From the NCBI GenBank assembly GCA_025936115.1, contig JAICTZ010000005.1:186001-250000 (forward strand): DNA of 64,000 nt, written 5' to 3'. Of this stretch, positions 17,299 through 26,788 are shown piece after piece. The position numbers and the translations under genes were made by a program. Position 1 is the stretch's first letter. Each line of letters starts with the position of its first letter. This stretch comes from Polyangiaceae bacterium. Its GTDB lineage: Bacteria; Myxococcota_A; Polyangia; Polyangiales; Polyangiaceae. The notes beneath the pieces are model-generated. The model saw only the letters and a list, made by a program, of their open reading frames with translations. It was not told the DNA's origin and did no database searches.

Positions 17299-20295
17299 AT
17301 GTTCCTCGCCGACGTGACGATCGATCGAACGCCGACGGCGGGACATGTGTCCACGGCAGGGTACCTCGGCATCGCCGGGCTCGACGAGCTCGCTGATGCT
17401 TCCTCGCTGCTGTCGAGCCGCTGGTCGCGGGACAACGTCGTCACGGCCCATCCGGCCCGGCTGTACGACGGGCGCGTGCTCGAGCGCATCGGGCCGGACA
17501 CGCTCGAGTACCTCGTAGAGAACATCGCCGCCGAGCGCGGTCCGTTCGAGGTCGGTGCGGGGCGGATGGGGGTCATCACTTGGGACGTAAGCTGCCGCGA
17601 CTCGGCCGGCGCGTTCGTGCTGCAGATCCCGGTCGCGCTCGACGAAGTCGGTGCCCACGGTCGTGCCAAACGCGACGTGCCACGGCTCAATTTCGAGAAC
17701 GCGCGCTACTTTCGGGCGCGAGGGCTCGGGCGCTTCGTCCTCGAACCCGAGCGCGCGTTGACGCTCGCTGGCGGCGTACCTGCCGCCGTTTTTCGTGCGT
17801 TGTCGGGGCATCGCCCGCTCACGTTCGGCGCCGGAGCGGTTCGGGTCCGTCACGCGGAGGGTTGGGTCGCTTCGCTCGGCCCGCGTGGAACGGCCGAGCT
17901 CTTGGCCGAAATGGTCGCCGTGCTCGTGTACCACTACGAGCCAGAGCTCGAGGGCGGCACCGCGCTCACGGACGTGTTCGTCAACGACGGTGACTTCGTC
18001 GCCCGGCGACGTGACGACGGGACGTTCGACGTGCGCCTCACGGCCGCGCGCCGCCGCGAGCCGAAGGTCGGTCCGAATCTGCTGCTGCTCTACCTGCTTC
18101 AACTGATGGCGTACGAAGATTGGAGCATCGACGGGGCGCTCACGGGCCTGCCCGTGCTCGTCTCGAATCCTGCCGTCGCCTTCGAGGGCATCCTGCGAGG
18201 TCTGCGCTATCGCTATCGTGATCTCGGTGGGCAGGAAGAGCAGGCGGTGCGGGACGCTCGCGCGTGGATCGCGAGCTTCGCGCACGGGGCCGAAGGTCGC
18301 GCGTACCGGCCTTGGGCCGAGCGCTTCCTCGACGGCCGCCTGCCGCTCCGGTTCGGCGCCGATCCGCGCGAACGCTGGTGGCGGCTCTACCCGCTCGAGC
18401 GCAAACAGCGGCTGCTCGAGTTACGCGGGAAAGTCGAGCCCGCCTCGGGCGTCGCCGGTTCGGCGCGCGCGCTCAGGAGCTTCCTCGACCGTCTCGGGCG
18501 CGAAATCGGGCGCCTTCCCGCGCACGCTCCGGAACTCGCATACCTCAACGAGCTCGATCGGGACGGCATGCTCGCGCTGCTCGACGCAGCGAACGTCGAA
18601 GCGACCGCGCGCGAGCGCGTCGCGGGCGAGATTTTCGCGCAATGGCCCGAGCGCAGCTTGGATCGGCTGCTCGCGCTCGTGCCGGCGGCGCGGGGACTTC
18701 GGCGGCTCAAGAGCCGGATCTCCTTCGGCGTCAGCTTTGCCGCGAGCGAGGAAGGTACGCTGAAGTCCCTCGGGCCCGGCGGGAAGACGAGCGGGTCGGA
18801 CCGTCCACTTGCCAATCACGAGCTCTTCGCCGCGCTCGAGCTCTCTCCTTCGCTCGCCGCCGAAGCGGCACGCACGTTCCCGACGTTCGAAGCCTACATG
18901 GACGCGGCCCTTCACGATCCGACATGGGGCTACTACGGGCACGCCGTCGTCATCGGCAAAGACGGTCACTTCGACACTCACCCCGAAGAGCTGAGCCCCG
19001 ACTACGGGCGCTGGGTCGCGGCGCGCGCCTTCGACGCATGGCGCGAGCTGGTTGCGCACGGCGAGCTCTCGGAGCACGAGGCCTTTCCCATCATCGAATT
19101 CGGCGCCGGCAACGGCAGGCTCGCCCGCGACGTTCTCGATGCCGTGGCGCAGCCGAACAGCGAGCTCGCCCGCGCGGAACCGGTGGCGTTCGCGACGTTC
19201 GCGGCGCGCCTCGAATACCGCATCTACGAGATGTCCGAGTCGCTGCGGGCGCGGCAGCGCGAGCTCGTCGGTGAACGGGCCGTCGTCGGCGCGGGTGACG
19301 CGCGCTCACCGCGTTCGGCGCTCGAGCGTGATTTCCCCGACGGCGTGCGGGGTTTCGTCGTCACGAACGAGCTCCCTGACGCTTTCGGAGTGCACAAAGT
19401 CGCGCTCGCGGCGGACGGGCGCGCCTGGGTCGCGCTCGTCGTGCCTCGCGTCGAGGCAGGCGTCGACGCACTCGTGGGGCCGGAGGTCGTGGCGCGCATT
19501 GGCGTCGTCGACGCAACCCTGCGCAAAGCGTTCGGCTGGGTGCACCACGCTACCGAGCGTTACCTGGATGAACGGACGTTCGGCATGGTCATGCGAGCGC
19601 TCGCGGGCCTCGCGCCCGCCGCCCGCGAGCCGGGACTCTCGTGCCTCTGGTTCGAGGAGACGTACGTTCCCGTGGCGGTCGTGCCTGCGCTCGCGGCACA
19701 TCTAGCCAAGAACGCGCGACAGTATGCGATCGCGCTCGCGGCAGAAGGCTCGGGCGTCGTCGCCTACGTGAACCTACATGCGAGCCGTTTCATCGAGGAG
19801 CTCGCTCGCGTGCTCCGGGCCGGCTTCGTCGTGACCATCGATTACGGCAACTCCACGTGGGGTCTCGTCCAGGGGGCACGGCGTGGCGAGTTTCCTTTTC
19901 GCGTTTACGGAGACCAGCGCGCGGACGTTCCGCGTCCGAATGATCCGTACGCCGCCCCGGGCACTCAGGACATGACGGCGGACGTGAATTTCACCGAGCT
20001 CGCGAACGCCGGCGAAGGGGCGGGCCTGAAGCTCATCCACTACGGACCCGAGCGAGATTTGGTCGGTGCGGAGCTGCCCGCGCTGCTGCGCGCCGCGGCG
20101 GAGGACGGGCGTGTCGCGAAATTCCTGGGGCATCCAGGGTTTCAAGTACTCGTGCTCGGGACAACGGAGAGCTCTCTGTTCTCGATTCCTTTGATGACGC
20201 CGTTGCCGCTGCGCGCTCGCGAGCAGGACGTGCCCAAGTCCGAGCGGCACCGCATCGCCGAGCTCGAGCGACGGCTCCTCGACGGTTCTCGTTAG
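17299..20295 (+). CDS. 998-aa protein with C-terminal MidA-type SAM methyltransferase
   Basis: The last 470 residues match the MidA/NDUFAF7 (DUF185) family: FPTFEAYMDAALHDPTWGYY near residue 535, HPEELSPDYGRWVA, the SAM-binding IIEFGAGNGRLARDVL near residue 598, VVTNELPDAF, GFVVTIDYGN, and DMTADVNFTELA. MidA proteins methylate arginine in respiratory complex I assembly in mitochondria. The first 510 residues are unlike that family, lack membrane segments and signal peptide, and were not recognised. No stop or linker indicates a frameshift, so it reads as a true fusion. The ATG at 17299 lacks a good ribosome binding site; a GTG at 17314 or later is possible. Confidence 0.75.
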   Translation: MFLADVTIDRTPTAGHVSTAGYLGIAGLDELADASSLLSSRWSRDNVVTAHPARLYDGRVLERIGPDTLEYLVENIAAERGPFEVGAGRMGVITWDVSCRDSAGAFVLQIPVALDEVGAHGRAKRDVPRLNFENARYFRARGLGRFVLEPERALTLAGGVPAAVFRALSGHRPLTFGAGAVRVRHAEGWVASLGPRGTAELLAEMVAVLVYHYEPELEGGTALTDVFVNDGDFVARRRDDGTFDVRLTAARRREPKVGPNLLLLYLLQLMAYEDWSIDGALTGLPVLVSNPAVAFEGILRGLRYRYRDLGGQEEQAVRDARAWIASFAHGAEGRAYRPWAERFLDGRLPLRFGADPRERWWRLYPLERKQRLLELRGKVEPASGVAGSARALRSFLDRLGREIGRLPAHAPELAYLNELDRDGMLALLDAANVEATARERVAGEIFAQWPERSLDRLLALVPAARGLRRLKSRISFGVSFAASEEGTLKSLGPGGKTSGSDRPLANHELFAALELSPSLAAEAARTFPTFEAYMDAALHDPTWGYYGHAVVIGKDGHFDTHPEELSPDYGRWVAARAFDAWRELVAHGELSEHEAFPIIEFGAGNGRLARDVLDAVAQPNSELARAEPVAFATFAARLEYRIYEMSESLRARQRELVGERAVVGAGDARSPRSALERDFPDGVRGFVVTNELPDAFGVHKVALAADGRAWVALVVPRVEAGVDALVGPEVVARIGVVDATLRKAFGWVHHATERYLDERTFGMVMRALAGLAPAAREPGLSCLWFEETYVPVAVVPALAAHLAKNARQYAIALAAEGSGVVAYVNLHASRFIEELARVLRAGFVVTIDYGNSTWGLVQGARRGEFPFRVYGDQRADVPRPNDPYAAPGTQDMTADVNFTELANAGEGAGLKLIHYGPERDLVGAELPALLRAAAEDGRVAKFLGHPGFQVLVLGTTESSLFSIPLMTPLPLRAREQDVPKSERHRIAELERRLLDGSR

Positions 20296-20547
20296 CGGGC
20301 GCTCGTTAAAGGAGAGCAAGCGATCGCGGTGCCGCGCTGCGGTTCAACGAGCGTTGGAAAATTGCGGCAACAGACGAGCGCAACGGCGCGAATTCATTGG
20401 AGCACCACCCCAAACCGGAAAATTGCACGTCGGAAGCGCCGAAAGATCGTCGCGCGGCGTGGGGGTCAATTTACCGAGCACGCTGCGGGCATAACACCCT
20501 CGACGGTTCACTTGCGCGAAACACCAACGCACCGCGAGGTCAGTGTC

Positions 20548-22395
20548 ATGTACATGTGGAGGAGTGCAGTATGCGTAGCAGCCACGCTCGCCGTGGGCTG
20601 CACGGCGGACGTTCACGCACCCCCTGGTTCTTCCGGCGGTCTCGGCTCGGGCTCTCCTGGTTCCGGCGCCGGAACGAGCGTGGGCAGCGGCGGCACGACC
20701 ACTCCAGGCAGCGGCGGTTCTAAAGCGAACGGCTCGGGTGGCAGCGCAAGCCCCGGCAGCGGTGGCAGCACGGGCGGCACGTCATCGAGCACGGGTGGCA
20801 CGTCGTCGAGCACGGGCGGCACGGCGGTGGGCGCCAATTGCACACCGAGCGTCAAAGCGACCTCGCAGATCCCGCGCCTCACGAACGCGCAATACGACCG
20901 CACGATTCGCGATCTGCTCGGCGTGACGAACCTCGCGACCGCGAACAACGTCGTTCCATCGACCTTGCTCGCCGCGGACCAAGACGGCGGCCTCACCGAC
21001 CTCGCTTGGGCCAACTACAAGGACGTGGCCGACAAGATCGCCACGCAGGTCATGGGCGATGCGAAACTGAAGGCTAACTTCATCAAATGCACGCCCACGG
21101 CCGGTGACACGAGCTGTTTCCATCAGACCATCATCGAATTCGGGCGGCGTGCGTTCCGCCGGGCGCTCACGACGGCCGAGGTCGCGCGCTTCGACAAGGT
21201 CGTGGCGGCCGGCGCGACCATCACCGCCACGGGCGCTCCGAACGAGATCGCGCAAACGCTGCTCTACATGTTCCTGATCTCGCCGACGTTCCTGCAGCGC
21301 GCCGAGACGACGGAGGTGTCGGACGGTGCTGGCCACTTCGCGCTGTCGAGCACGGAGGTCGCTCAGCGGCTGTCTTATATGCTGTGGGGAACGACACCCG
21401 ACGTGACGCTCAGTCAGGCCGCCGACGCCGACCAGCTCAAGACCACCGATCAGATCGCGACTCAGGCGCAGCGCATGCTGCAGGACCCCAAAGCGCGCGA
21501 CATGGTCCAGGCCTTCCACGAATACTACCTGCTCATGAACTCCGAGTCGCACTGGGGTTCGGCGAATAGGGACCCGGCCCAGTTTCCGAAGTTCACGCCC
21601 GCGATCGCGGGGGTGCTCACTGACGAGACACTCAAGTTCTTCGACAAGGTCACGTTTACTCAAGGCGCGACCTTCAAGGACTTCCTCACGAGCCCGGTCG
21701 CCTTCGTGAACAAGGACACGGCGCCGCTCTACGGGCTCGATCCGAGTAAATTCGGCACCGATCTCACCGAGACGACGCTCGATGCCAAGCAGCGGCCCGG
21801 CTTTTTGACGCGCCTCGGCTTCCTCATGAACTTCGCGTCGTACACGCGCACGAATCCGATTTATCGCGGCGCGTTCATCACGAAGCAGGTGCTCGGCATC
21901 AAGATCGACTCGCCACCGCCGGGCGCCACGCAGACGCCGCTCCCGAGTTCGGCCGATCTCGACACCAACCGCAAGCAGGTGGACGCGCAGACGTCGGGCG
22001 CCGACTGCGTCGGGTGTCATCACGGTTACATCAACCCGCCCGGCTTCGTGATGGAGGCGTTCGACGCCATGGGCCAGGCGCGCACGACCGAGTCCGACGG
22101 CGTCGCGCTCGACACGACGGCGGACGTGACCGTCGTCGATGGACAAGACCCGGTGCACATCACGAACCCGGCCGAATTGATGACGGCCATCGCGAACGCG
22201 CCCGGCGCGTCGCAACAGTACGTCGCGAAATGGGTGTCCTACGCGTACCAGCGTGAAGCCGATCCGGCGGACGCGTGCACGGTCAGCCAACTGGCCGCCA
22301 AAATGAACACGAGCAACTACGGCGTGCTCAACCTGGTCACCGATCTTACCCAGACTCAATCGTTCCGAGTCCGAGCTGTCGAGGTTTCCCAATGA
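20548..22395 (+). CDS. DUF1592/DUF1588/DUF1585-family lipoprotein
   Basis: 615 aa. GAGG at 20535-20538 serves the ATG at 20548; a second ATG two codons later is an alternative. Signal peptide ends LAVGC, followed by a Gly/Ser/Thr linker of about 70 residues. The domain order is the planctomycete-type series: RLTNAQYDRTIRDLLGV (DUF1587), FGRRAFRRALTTAEV (DUF1595), STEVAQRLSYMLW (DUF1592), RPGFLTRLGFL (DUF1588) with CVGCHH, a c-type-heme-like motif, and a C-terminal DUF1585 region. Its stop overlaps the start of the DUF1552 gene (ATGA). The pair is widespread in Planctomycetes and myxobacteria; function is unknown, though the CxxCH motif suggests redox chemistry. Confidence 0.82.
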   Translation: MYMWRSAVCVAATLAVGCTADVHAPPGSSGGLGSGSPGSGAGTSVGSGGTTTPGSGGSKANGSGGSASPGSGGSTGGTSSSTGGTSSSTGGTAVGANCTPSVKATSQIPRLTNAQYDRTIRDLLGVTNLATANNVVPSTLLAADQDGGLTDLAWANYKDVADKIATQVMGDAKLKANFIKCTPTAGDTSCFHQTIIEFGRRAFRRALTTAEVARFDKVVAAGATITATGAPNEIAQTLLYMFLISPTFLQRAETTEVSDGAGHFALSSTEVAQRLSYMLWGTTPDVTLSQAADADQLKTTDQIATQAQRMLQDPKARDMVQAFHEYYLLMNSESHWGSANRDPAQFPKFTPAIAGVLTDETLKFFDKVTFTQGATFKDFLTSPVAFVNKDTAPLYGLDPSKFGTDLTETTLDAKQRPGFLTRLGFLMNFASYTRTNPIYRGAFITKQVLGIKIDSPPPGATQTPLPSSADLDTNRKQVDAQTSGADCVGCHHGYINPPGFVMEAFDAMGQARTTESDGVALDTTADVTVVDGQDPVHITNPAELMTAIANAPGASQQYVAKWVSYAYQREADPADACTVSQLAAKMNTSNYGVLNLVTDLTQTQSFRVRAVEVSQ

Positions 22396-24008
22396 CTCCC
22401 AAGCGGCCTCCGTTGAATCGCAGGATTTTCTTGAAGGGCGTTGCCGGCGCCTGCCTGGCGGCCCCCTTCCTGAGCTCCGTCCATGAGCAATGGGCCAAGG
22501 CCCAAGGTGTGGCGGCGACGGCTCCGAAGCGCCTCGTGATCTTCTACACGCACAACGGCTGTCTCACGACGCGCTGGTTCCCGACGAACGAGAACGGCGC
22601 GATGCAGGCGTCCGATCTCAAGGGCACGTACCTCGAGCCGCTCTCGCCGTACGTGAACAAGCTGCTCATGCCGCGCGGCTTCCGTTCCTTGAACCAGTAC
22701 GGCTCCGGCCAGAGCATCGATCCTCACGATCAGGCGTGCGGCTCGAAGCTCACGTGCGCCTACATTTCGACGGAGTCGAACCGCTACGCGACGGCCGAAT
22801 CGCTCGACCACACCATCGCCAAGCAAATCAACCCCGGCGACAAGACGCCCCTCGTGCTGAGCGTCGGCGCGCCGAGCACGTTGATCAAGGAAGTCATCTC
22901 CTTTTCGGGGCCGAGCCAGGCGTTTCCCTCGAACGTGAACCCGCAGAGCGTCTACAAGCTGCTCTCGGGCGTCGTGATGAGCGGAGGCGGCACGACCACG
23001 GGCGGCACGACCGGTGGCGGCACGATGACTCAAGCCGACTACCTCGTTCAACGCGGCAAGAGCGTGATCGACCTCGTCTCCGACGACTTGCAAACGTACA
23101 AACGCCTCAACATGAGCAAGGCCGACCAGACGCGCGTCGATACTTGGCTTTCGCTCCTGCGCGATACGGAAACGGGCATGCAGGATCCGGCGATGGTGGC
23201 GGCGTGCAATGCCGCGACGCAGGCCACGCTCGGCATCACCGACGCCGCGCTGACGGCCGCGAGTCCTACCGGCATGATTACGGCCGGTAACGTACTCGGT
23301 CCCAAGGGCACGGCGGACGGCGACGCGAACCTTGCGACCTCGTTCACCAAGGGCGGCGACATGATGATGAACCTGATGGCGCTCGCCATGACGTGCGACA
23401 TCAATCGAGTCTTGGTCTTCCTGTATCCCGGTTACGTCACGTACAAGTGGGACGGGATGATGATGACGAAAGAGCATCATGGCCTTTCGCATCGCACGGG
23501 CGACTTCACCGTGGGCGGCAACTGCTACGCGGGCGTCGTCGACATGATTGCCCAGATCGACACCTGGCTCGCCAGTAAGTTCACTCGCCTGGTCCAGACC
23601 TTCGACAGCTTGCCGGAAGGCGACGGCACGCTGCTCGACAACACCGCAACCATGTGGCTGCCGGAGCTTTCGGACGGCGCCGCTCACAACTTGAACAACC
23701 TGCCGGTCTTGATCGCGGGCAGCTGCGGCGGCTACCTCAAGCAGGGCGCGATCGTGAACGTCGAGGGCAAGGGCACCATCGGCAAGGGCAACAGCGAGAG
23801 CTCGTGCCAAAACGGCGGCACCATCGGCAACACGGGCTCGAGCGGCGGTAACTTCCCGATCAACAAACTGTACGTGACGCTGATGAACGCAGTCGGTTGC
23901 AAGGCGTCGGACGGCGGCCCCGTGACTCAGTTCGGCGTGTTCGACGGCAACAAGGACACGGACGGCATCAAGAACCCGGGTGAAGTCACGGCGCTCAAAG
24001 CTTCCTGA
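22392..24008 (+). CDS. DUF1552 protein with Tat signal
   Basis: 538 aa from ATG 22392, overlapping the upstream stop by four bases. The N-terminus LNRRIFLKGVAGACLAAP is a twin-arginine export signal (RRxFLK), so the protein is folded before export. The body contains the DUF1552 pattern, including RLVIFYTHNGCLTTRWFP, a conserved DHTIAKQI, and MMMTKEHHGLSHR; a short Gly/Thr insertion occurs near residue 200. DUF1552 is related in layout to DUF1501 sulfatase-like proteins. Works presumably with the DUF1592 lipoprotein. Confidence 0.82.
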   Translation: MTPKRPPLNRRIFLKGVAGACLAAPFLSSVHEQWAKAQGVAATAPKRLVIFYTHNGCLTTRWFPTNENGAMQASDLKGTYLEPLSPYVNKLLMPRGFRSLNQYGSGQSIDPHDQACGSKLTCAYISTESNRYATAESLDHTIAKQINPGDKTPLVLSVGAPSTLIKEVISFSGPSQAFPSNVNPQSVYKLLSGVVMSGGGTTTGGTTGGGTMTQADYLVQRGKSVIDLVSDDLQTYKRLNMSKADQTRVDTWLSLLRDTETGMQDPAMVAACNAATQATLGITDAALTAASPTGMITAGNVLGPKGTADGDANLATSFTKGGDMMMNLMALAMTCDINRVLVFLYPGYVTYKWDGMMMTKEHHGLSHRTGDFTVGGNCYAGVVDMIAQIDTWLASKFTRLVQTFDSLPEGDGTLLDNTATMWLPELSDGAAHNLNNLPVLIAGSCGGYLKQGAIVNVEGKGTIGKGNSESSCQNGGTIGNTGSSGGNFPINKLYVTLMNAVGCKASDGGPVTQFGVFDGNKDTDGIKNPGEVTALKAS

Positions 24009-24033
24009 GGCACTTCGAAGCGCGGAGGCGGCT

Positions 24034-24070
24034 CGCCACGCGTCGTCAAAGACGCGTGGCGGCCGATTTT
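24034..24070 (+). terminator. Intrinsic terminator after DUF1552 gene
   Basis: An 11-bp perfect stem (24034-24044 with 24051-24061, CGCCACGCGTC and its complement) with a six-base loop is followed by GCCGATTTT. It lies 26 bases after the DUF1552 stop and before the next gene, so it should limit read-through to the cytochrome-like lipoprotein. Confidence 0.6.
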
Positions 24071-24094
24071 GCCCGTGTGTTCTGCTGGCGAGTG

Positions 24095-24730
24095 ATGCGT
24101 GGATGTACTAATAGTCATCGATTGTCGGACGTAGCTTTCGAGTTCAAGAGCTTGGGATTGGCAGTCCTAGTGTGTGCGGGTTGCAGCACCGCGGCGCCCG
24201 GGACGGAGGCCATGGGGGCCGGGGGCGGCGGCCATACGAATGCGGCTGCGGGTAATGGAAATGGGCTAGGCGGCGCCGCCGGCAGCGGTGGAATGCCTGG
24301 CACTGCGGGGCTTGCTGCGGCCGGCGGTAGTGTCGGGGGCGCGTCCGGCGCGAGCAGCAGTGCTGGCTCGGCGGGCTCGGGCTCGGGAACGGCGACGTTC
24401 GCCGCCGTCGCGAGCATCATGTCGCAAGAGTGCGGCAAGCCGCTGTGTCACGGCGGCGCGGCGCCGGCGCAAATGCTGAACTTCACGAACATGACGACCC
24501 TCTACGCGACGCTCACGAGCAGAGTCGTGGACGAGTGCAAGGGCGAGAAGCTCGTCGTGCCAGGCGATCCGACGAATAGCGCGCTTTTGAAGTTGCCGAC
24601 GTGGGAGTGCACCGACCCGATGGGTGCGCCGTTCGTCATGCCACAGGGTTGTATCGACGACGTCTGCTTGCCCGACGCGGAGCTTGCGACGCTCAGGGCG
24701 TGGATAGCAGCTGGCGCGCCGCAGCAGTGA
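24095..24730 (+). CDS. Cytochrome-c-like lipoprotein
   Basis: 211 aa from ATG 24095 (a GTG lies one codon upstream); the signal peptide ends VLVCAGC. A Gly/Ala linker of about 50 residues leads to a 110-residue domain with ECGKPLCHGG (CxxxCH, a variant heme-binding or redox motif), VVPGDPTNSALL, a later Cys pair, and LRAWIAAGAP, the typical closing of planctomycete-type cytochrome domains. The usual distal Met may be in FVMPQG. Proteins of this type often accompany DUF1592/DUF1552 pairs, as here, and may pass electrons to them; that role is inferred. Confidence 0.65.
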   Translation: MRGCTNSHRLSDVAFEFKSLGLAVLVCAGCSTAAPGTEAMGAGGGGHTNAAAGNGNGLGGAAGSGGMPGTAGLAAAGGSVGGASGASSSAGSAGSGSGTATFAAVASIMSQECGKPLCHGGAAPAQMLNFTNMTTLYATLTSRVVDECKGEKLVVPGDPTNSALLKLPTWECTDPMGAPFVMPQGCIDDVCLPDAELATLRAWIAAGAPQQ

Positions 24731-24777
24731 CGCGCGCGACCCGGCGCCAAAGTGTCACCCGCCGACGGCGCCGCGCT

Positions 24778-25752
24778 TCAACGCGGATCCCGAACCGCCG
24801 ATTCGAACGGCCGCTCACCTGCCAGCCATCCGCGCGACACTGACGGCTCGCTCTCGAGCAAGAGCAGCATGGCAGCCGTCAAGTCGAGCGCGCGGGTGTC
24901 GAGCTGGTAGAGCTCCGAAAGGCCGAGCTGTAGCCCGGCGCTCACGGCGCGAAATGCGCTGATTGGCTCGATGAAACAGCGCCCGCCGTGCCCCCGCGCG
25001 AGAAACTCCGCGCGCGCGGCTGGATCGCGGAGCCGCGCTTCGCACTCGGAGGCGTCGAGTGAATTCATGCCCCGGCACGAGAGCGGCCGGACCTCGTAGA
25101 TGGAACAGCTGCCGGCTTCGAGAAACGGGCAGGGGTGCTGGGCGGAAAAGCGCTCGGCCGACGAAAGTCCGCGTGAGCGCGCGTGAAGATCGGCCACGTG
25201 CGCTCGCAAGCGTTCGAGCTCGTCCGTGCTGCGCGTCCGCACGACGTGCGCGTGAATCGTGAACGCTTCGGCCGCCGTGACGCCCACGACCTGGTAGCAG
25301 CAGTGGTCGCAGCCGGAGCGGCAGGCGAGCGCGCCCTCGGGCGCACGAGCGAGCAGGCCAGCGATGAGACGCGACGTTGATGCCATGGCGCGTTCGGTGA
25401 GCTCGAGCACGCCTTCGAGCGTCGGCGCGTGGCCGAGCACGCCGAGCGCGGTGTTGGCGGCCGAGGTGGCGACTTCGTTTTGCCACTCGGCGTCGAACAA
25501 GGGCGCTTTGAGCGTGAGGTGCTCGCCGCCCGTCGCCGGGTCGCGGTGCAGTTTGAGGTGCAGTCGCCCGGCGTCGTCGCGAAAAGCCCGTTCTTTACGG
25601 CGTTTTCGCTCCGCGGCGGCGCGCTCCGCTTTTCGGCTCCGGCCGCTCAAGGCGTACTCACGGCTTGGGAGTCCGGCCTCATCGGCATCAATCCAAAACG
25701 AGAGTAGCGCGCGCACGTGCCGTTCGCCAGCGCGCGAATCGACGTTCCGCAC
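24778..25752 (-). CDS. YkgJ-family cysteine cluster protein
   Basis: 324 aa from a GTG at 25752 with AGAGG just upstream. The C-terminal two thirds hold the YkgJ (CxxCxxxxC-type, zinc- or iron-binding) cluster: ACRSGCDHCCYQVVGV near residue 145, CPFLEAGSCSIYEVRPLSCR near 210-230. The N-terminal third is basic, with a short ERKRRKERAF stretch, and no signal peptide. YkgJ proteins are thought to bind metal ions and may act as metalloproteins; the reaction is unknown. Confidence 0.75.
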   Translation of the reverse strand: MRNVDSRAGERHVRALLSFWIDADEAGLPSREYALSGRSRKAERAAAERKRRKERAFRDDAGRLHLKLHRDPATGGEHLTLKAPLFDAEWQNEVATSAANTALGVLGHAPTLEGVLELTERAMASTSRLIAGLLARAPEGALACRSGCDHCCYQVVGVTAAEAFTIHAHVVRTRSTDELERLRAHVADLHARSRGLSSAERFSAQHPCPFLEAGSCSIYEVRPLSCRGMNSLDASECEARLRDPAARAEFLARGHGGRCFIEPISAFRAVSAGLQLGLSELYQLDTRALDLTAAMLLLLESEPSVSRGWLAGERPFESAVRDPR

Positions 25753-25780
25753 GGCCTCTGGGCACGCGTCGCGTCTTCGT

Positions 25781-26275
25781 TCAGAAGGCGCCCTGAATCG
25801 GCGGATGCCCCCCGATGAGCGAGAGCGGCAGGTGATTGCCAGGCGGGACCAAGCGCGCTCTGGCCTCCTCCGCGGCCGCTTGCTTCAAGCGCGCGTTGTC
25901 GCACACGTTCGGATCGGCGGCGCAAGCGGATGCAAACACGGCCGCTTGTCCGTCGAAGTTCGCGTCGACGAGCCCGAAGCGGATGAACACCCGAGCTTGT
26001 CGTACGCCCACGGTCGTGTCGAGGGCATCGAGCTCGAACTTGGCCAGCGTCTTCGCCGCCTCGCCGCTCCCGAGCGTCCAGGCGGCGTTGTCCATCACGC
26101 GCGCCGGCACGAGCTCGAGCTGTTTGCGCTCGTGTTCGGAAAGCGAGGACGTGTTCGTGAAGAGCTCGCCGCGTTCTCGTTTGGCACGAAGACTGCCGAG
26201 CTCGCCCGCGACGGCCCCCACGGCGAGCGGTCCGAGAAACCAGATAACGACATGGAGAATGCGTCGATTCGTCAC
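25781..26275 (-). CDS. Single-pass membrane protein, function unknown (operon gene 2)
   Basis: 164 aa from the GTG at 26275, which overlaps the upstream gene's stop codon by four bases (GTGA). One N-terminal membrane helix (about residues 6-26, ILHVVIWFLGPLAVGAVAG) precedes a soluble alpha-rich domain with AWTLGSGEAAKTLAKFELDAL and a Cys pair near residue 125. No known domain recognised. Co-transcribed with the preceding membrane protein gene. Confidence 0.6.
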   Translation of the reverse strand: MTNRRILHVVIWFLGPLAVGAVAGELGSLRAKRERGELFTNTSSLSEHERKQLELVPARVMDNAAWTLGSGEAAKTLAKFELDALDTTVGVRQARVFIRFGLVDANFDGQAAVFASACAADPNVCDNARLKQAAAEEARARLVPPGNHLPLSLIGGHPPIQGAF

Positions 26276-26691
26276 GGCCGGCTCCGTTGACGCAATACCG
26301 CGAGCGCTTGCTCGTCGCAGCGCGGCCACTTGAGCGCACGACAGCTTTGCCGAGCCGCGGGCACGTCGAGGTTCCCGCCGTTCTGAAGCCCGCGGACGGC
26401 GGTGACGAGGTCGAACACCTCGCGCGCAGGCGAGCTCAAGCCGGCGCGCACCGTCGCGATGTCTTCGCGGAGCGCAGCCGAGGTCCGGGCGTCGGCGTTC
26501 CAAGTTTCGCGCGTCAGCGCCCAGCCGACGCGCGCGAGCGGTGTCGACGTGGACGTTCGCAACGGGCCGTACGGCAAGAGCCCGTGCGCTCCGAGCAGAT
26601 AGCCGAGGCCCAGCGCGGCGGCGTACGTAACGCCGAGCGCGCCCGCGTATCGAATTCTGCGCAGTTTCGCCGCCGGGTTCGCTTCTGCCAC
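26272..26691 (-). CDS. Single-pass membrane protein, function unknown (operon gene 1)
   Basis: 139 aa with one membrane segment at about residues 15-35 (GALGVTYAAALGLGYLLGA) and a C-terminal helical domain (VFDLVTAVRGLQNGGNLDV, then two cysteines). It overlaps its downstream neighbour. The pair looks like subunits of one membrane-linked complex, each with one helix and a similar-sized outer domain, but nothing shows its job. Confidence 0.6.
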   Translation of the reverse strand: MAEANPAAKLRRIRYAGALGVTYAAALGLGYLLGAHGLLPYGPLRTSTSTPLARVGWALTRETWNADARTSAALREDIATVRAGLSSPAREVFDLVTAVRGLQNGGNLDVPAARQSCRALKWPRCDEQALAVLRQRSRP

Positions 26692-26788
26692 GCAGCCGTC
26701 GCCACTCTACCCCTTTGCTCGCTTCGACGTCGCCCAAAATTGAGAGCATGGGGCCGCAAAAGCGGGCGCGCTACGCTCAGCGAGAGCC

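Noticed and set aside
20782..22392. Long antisense frame over the DUF1592 gene
   Set aside because: Shadow of a gene with clear DUF1592-type domains; no start signal or domain of its own.
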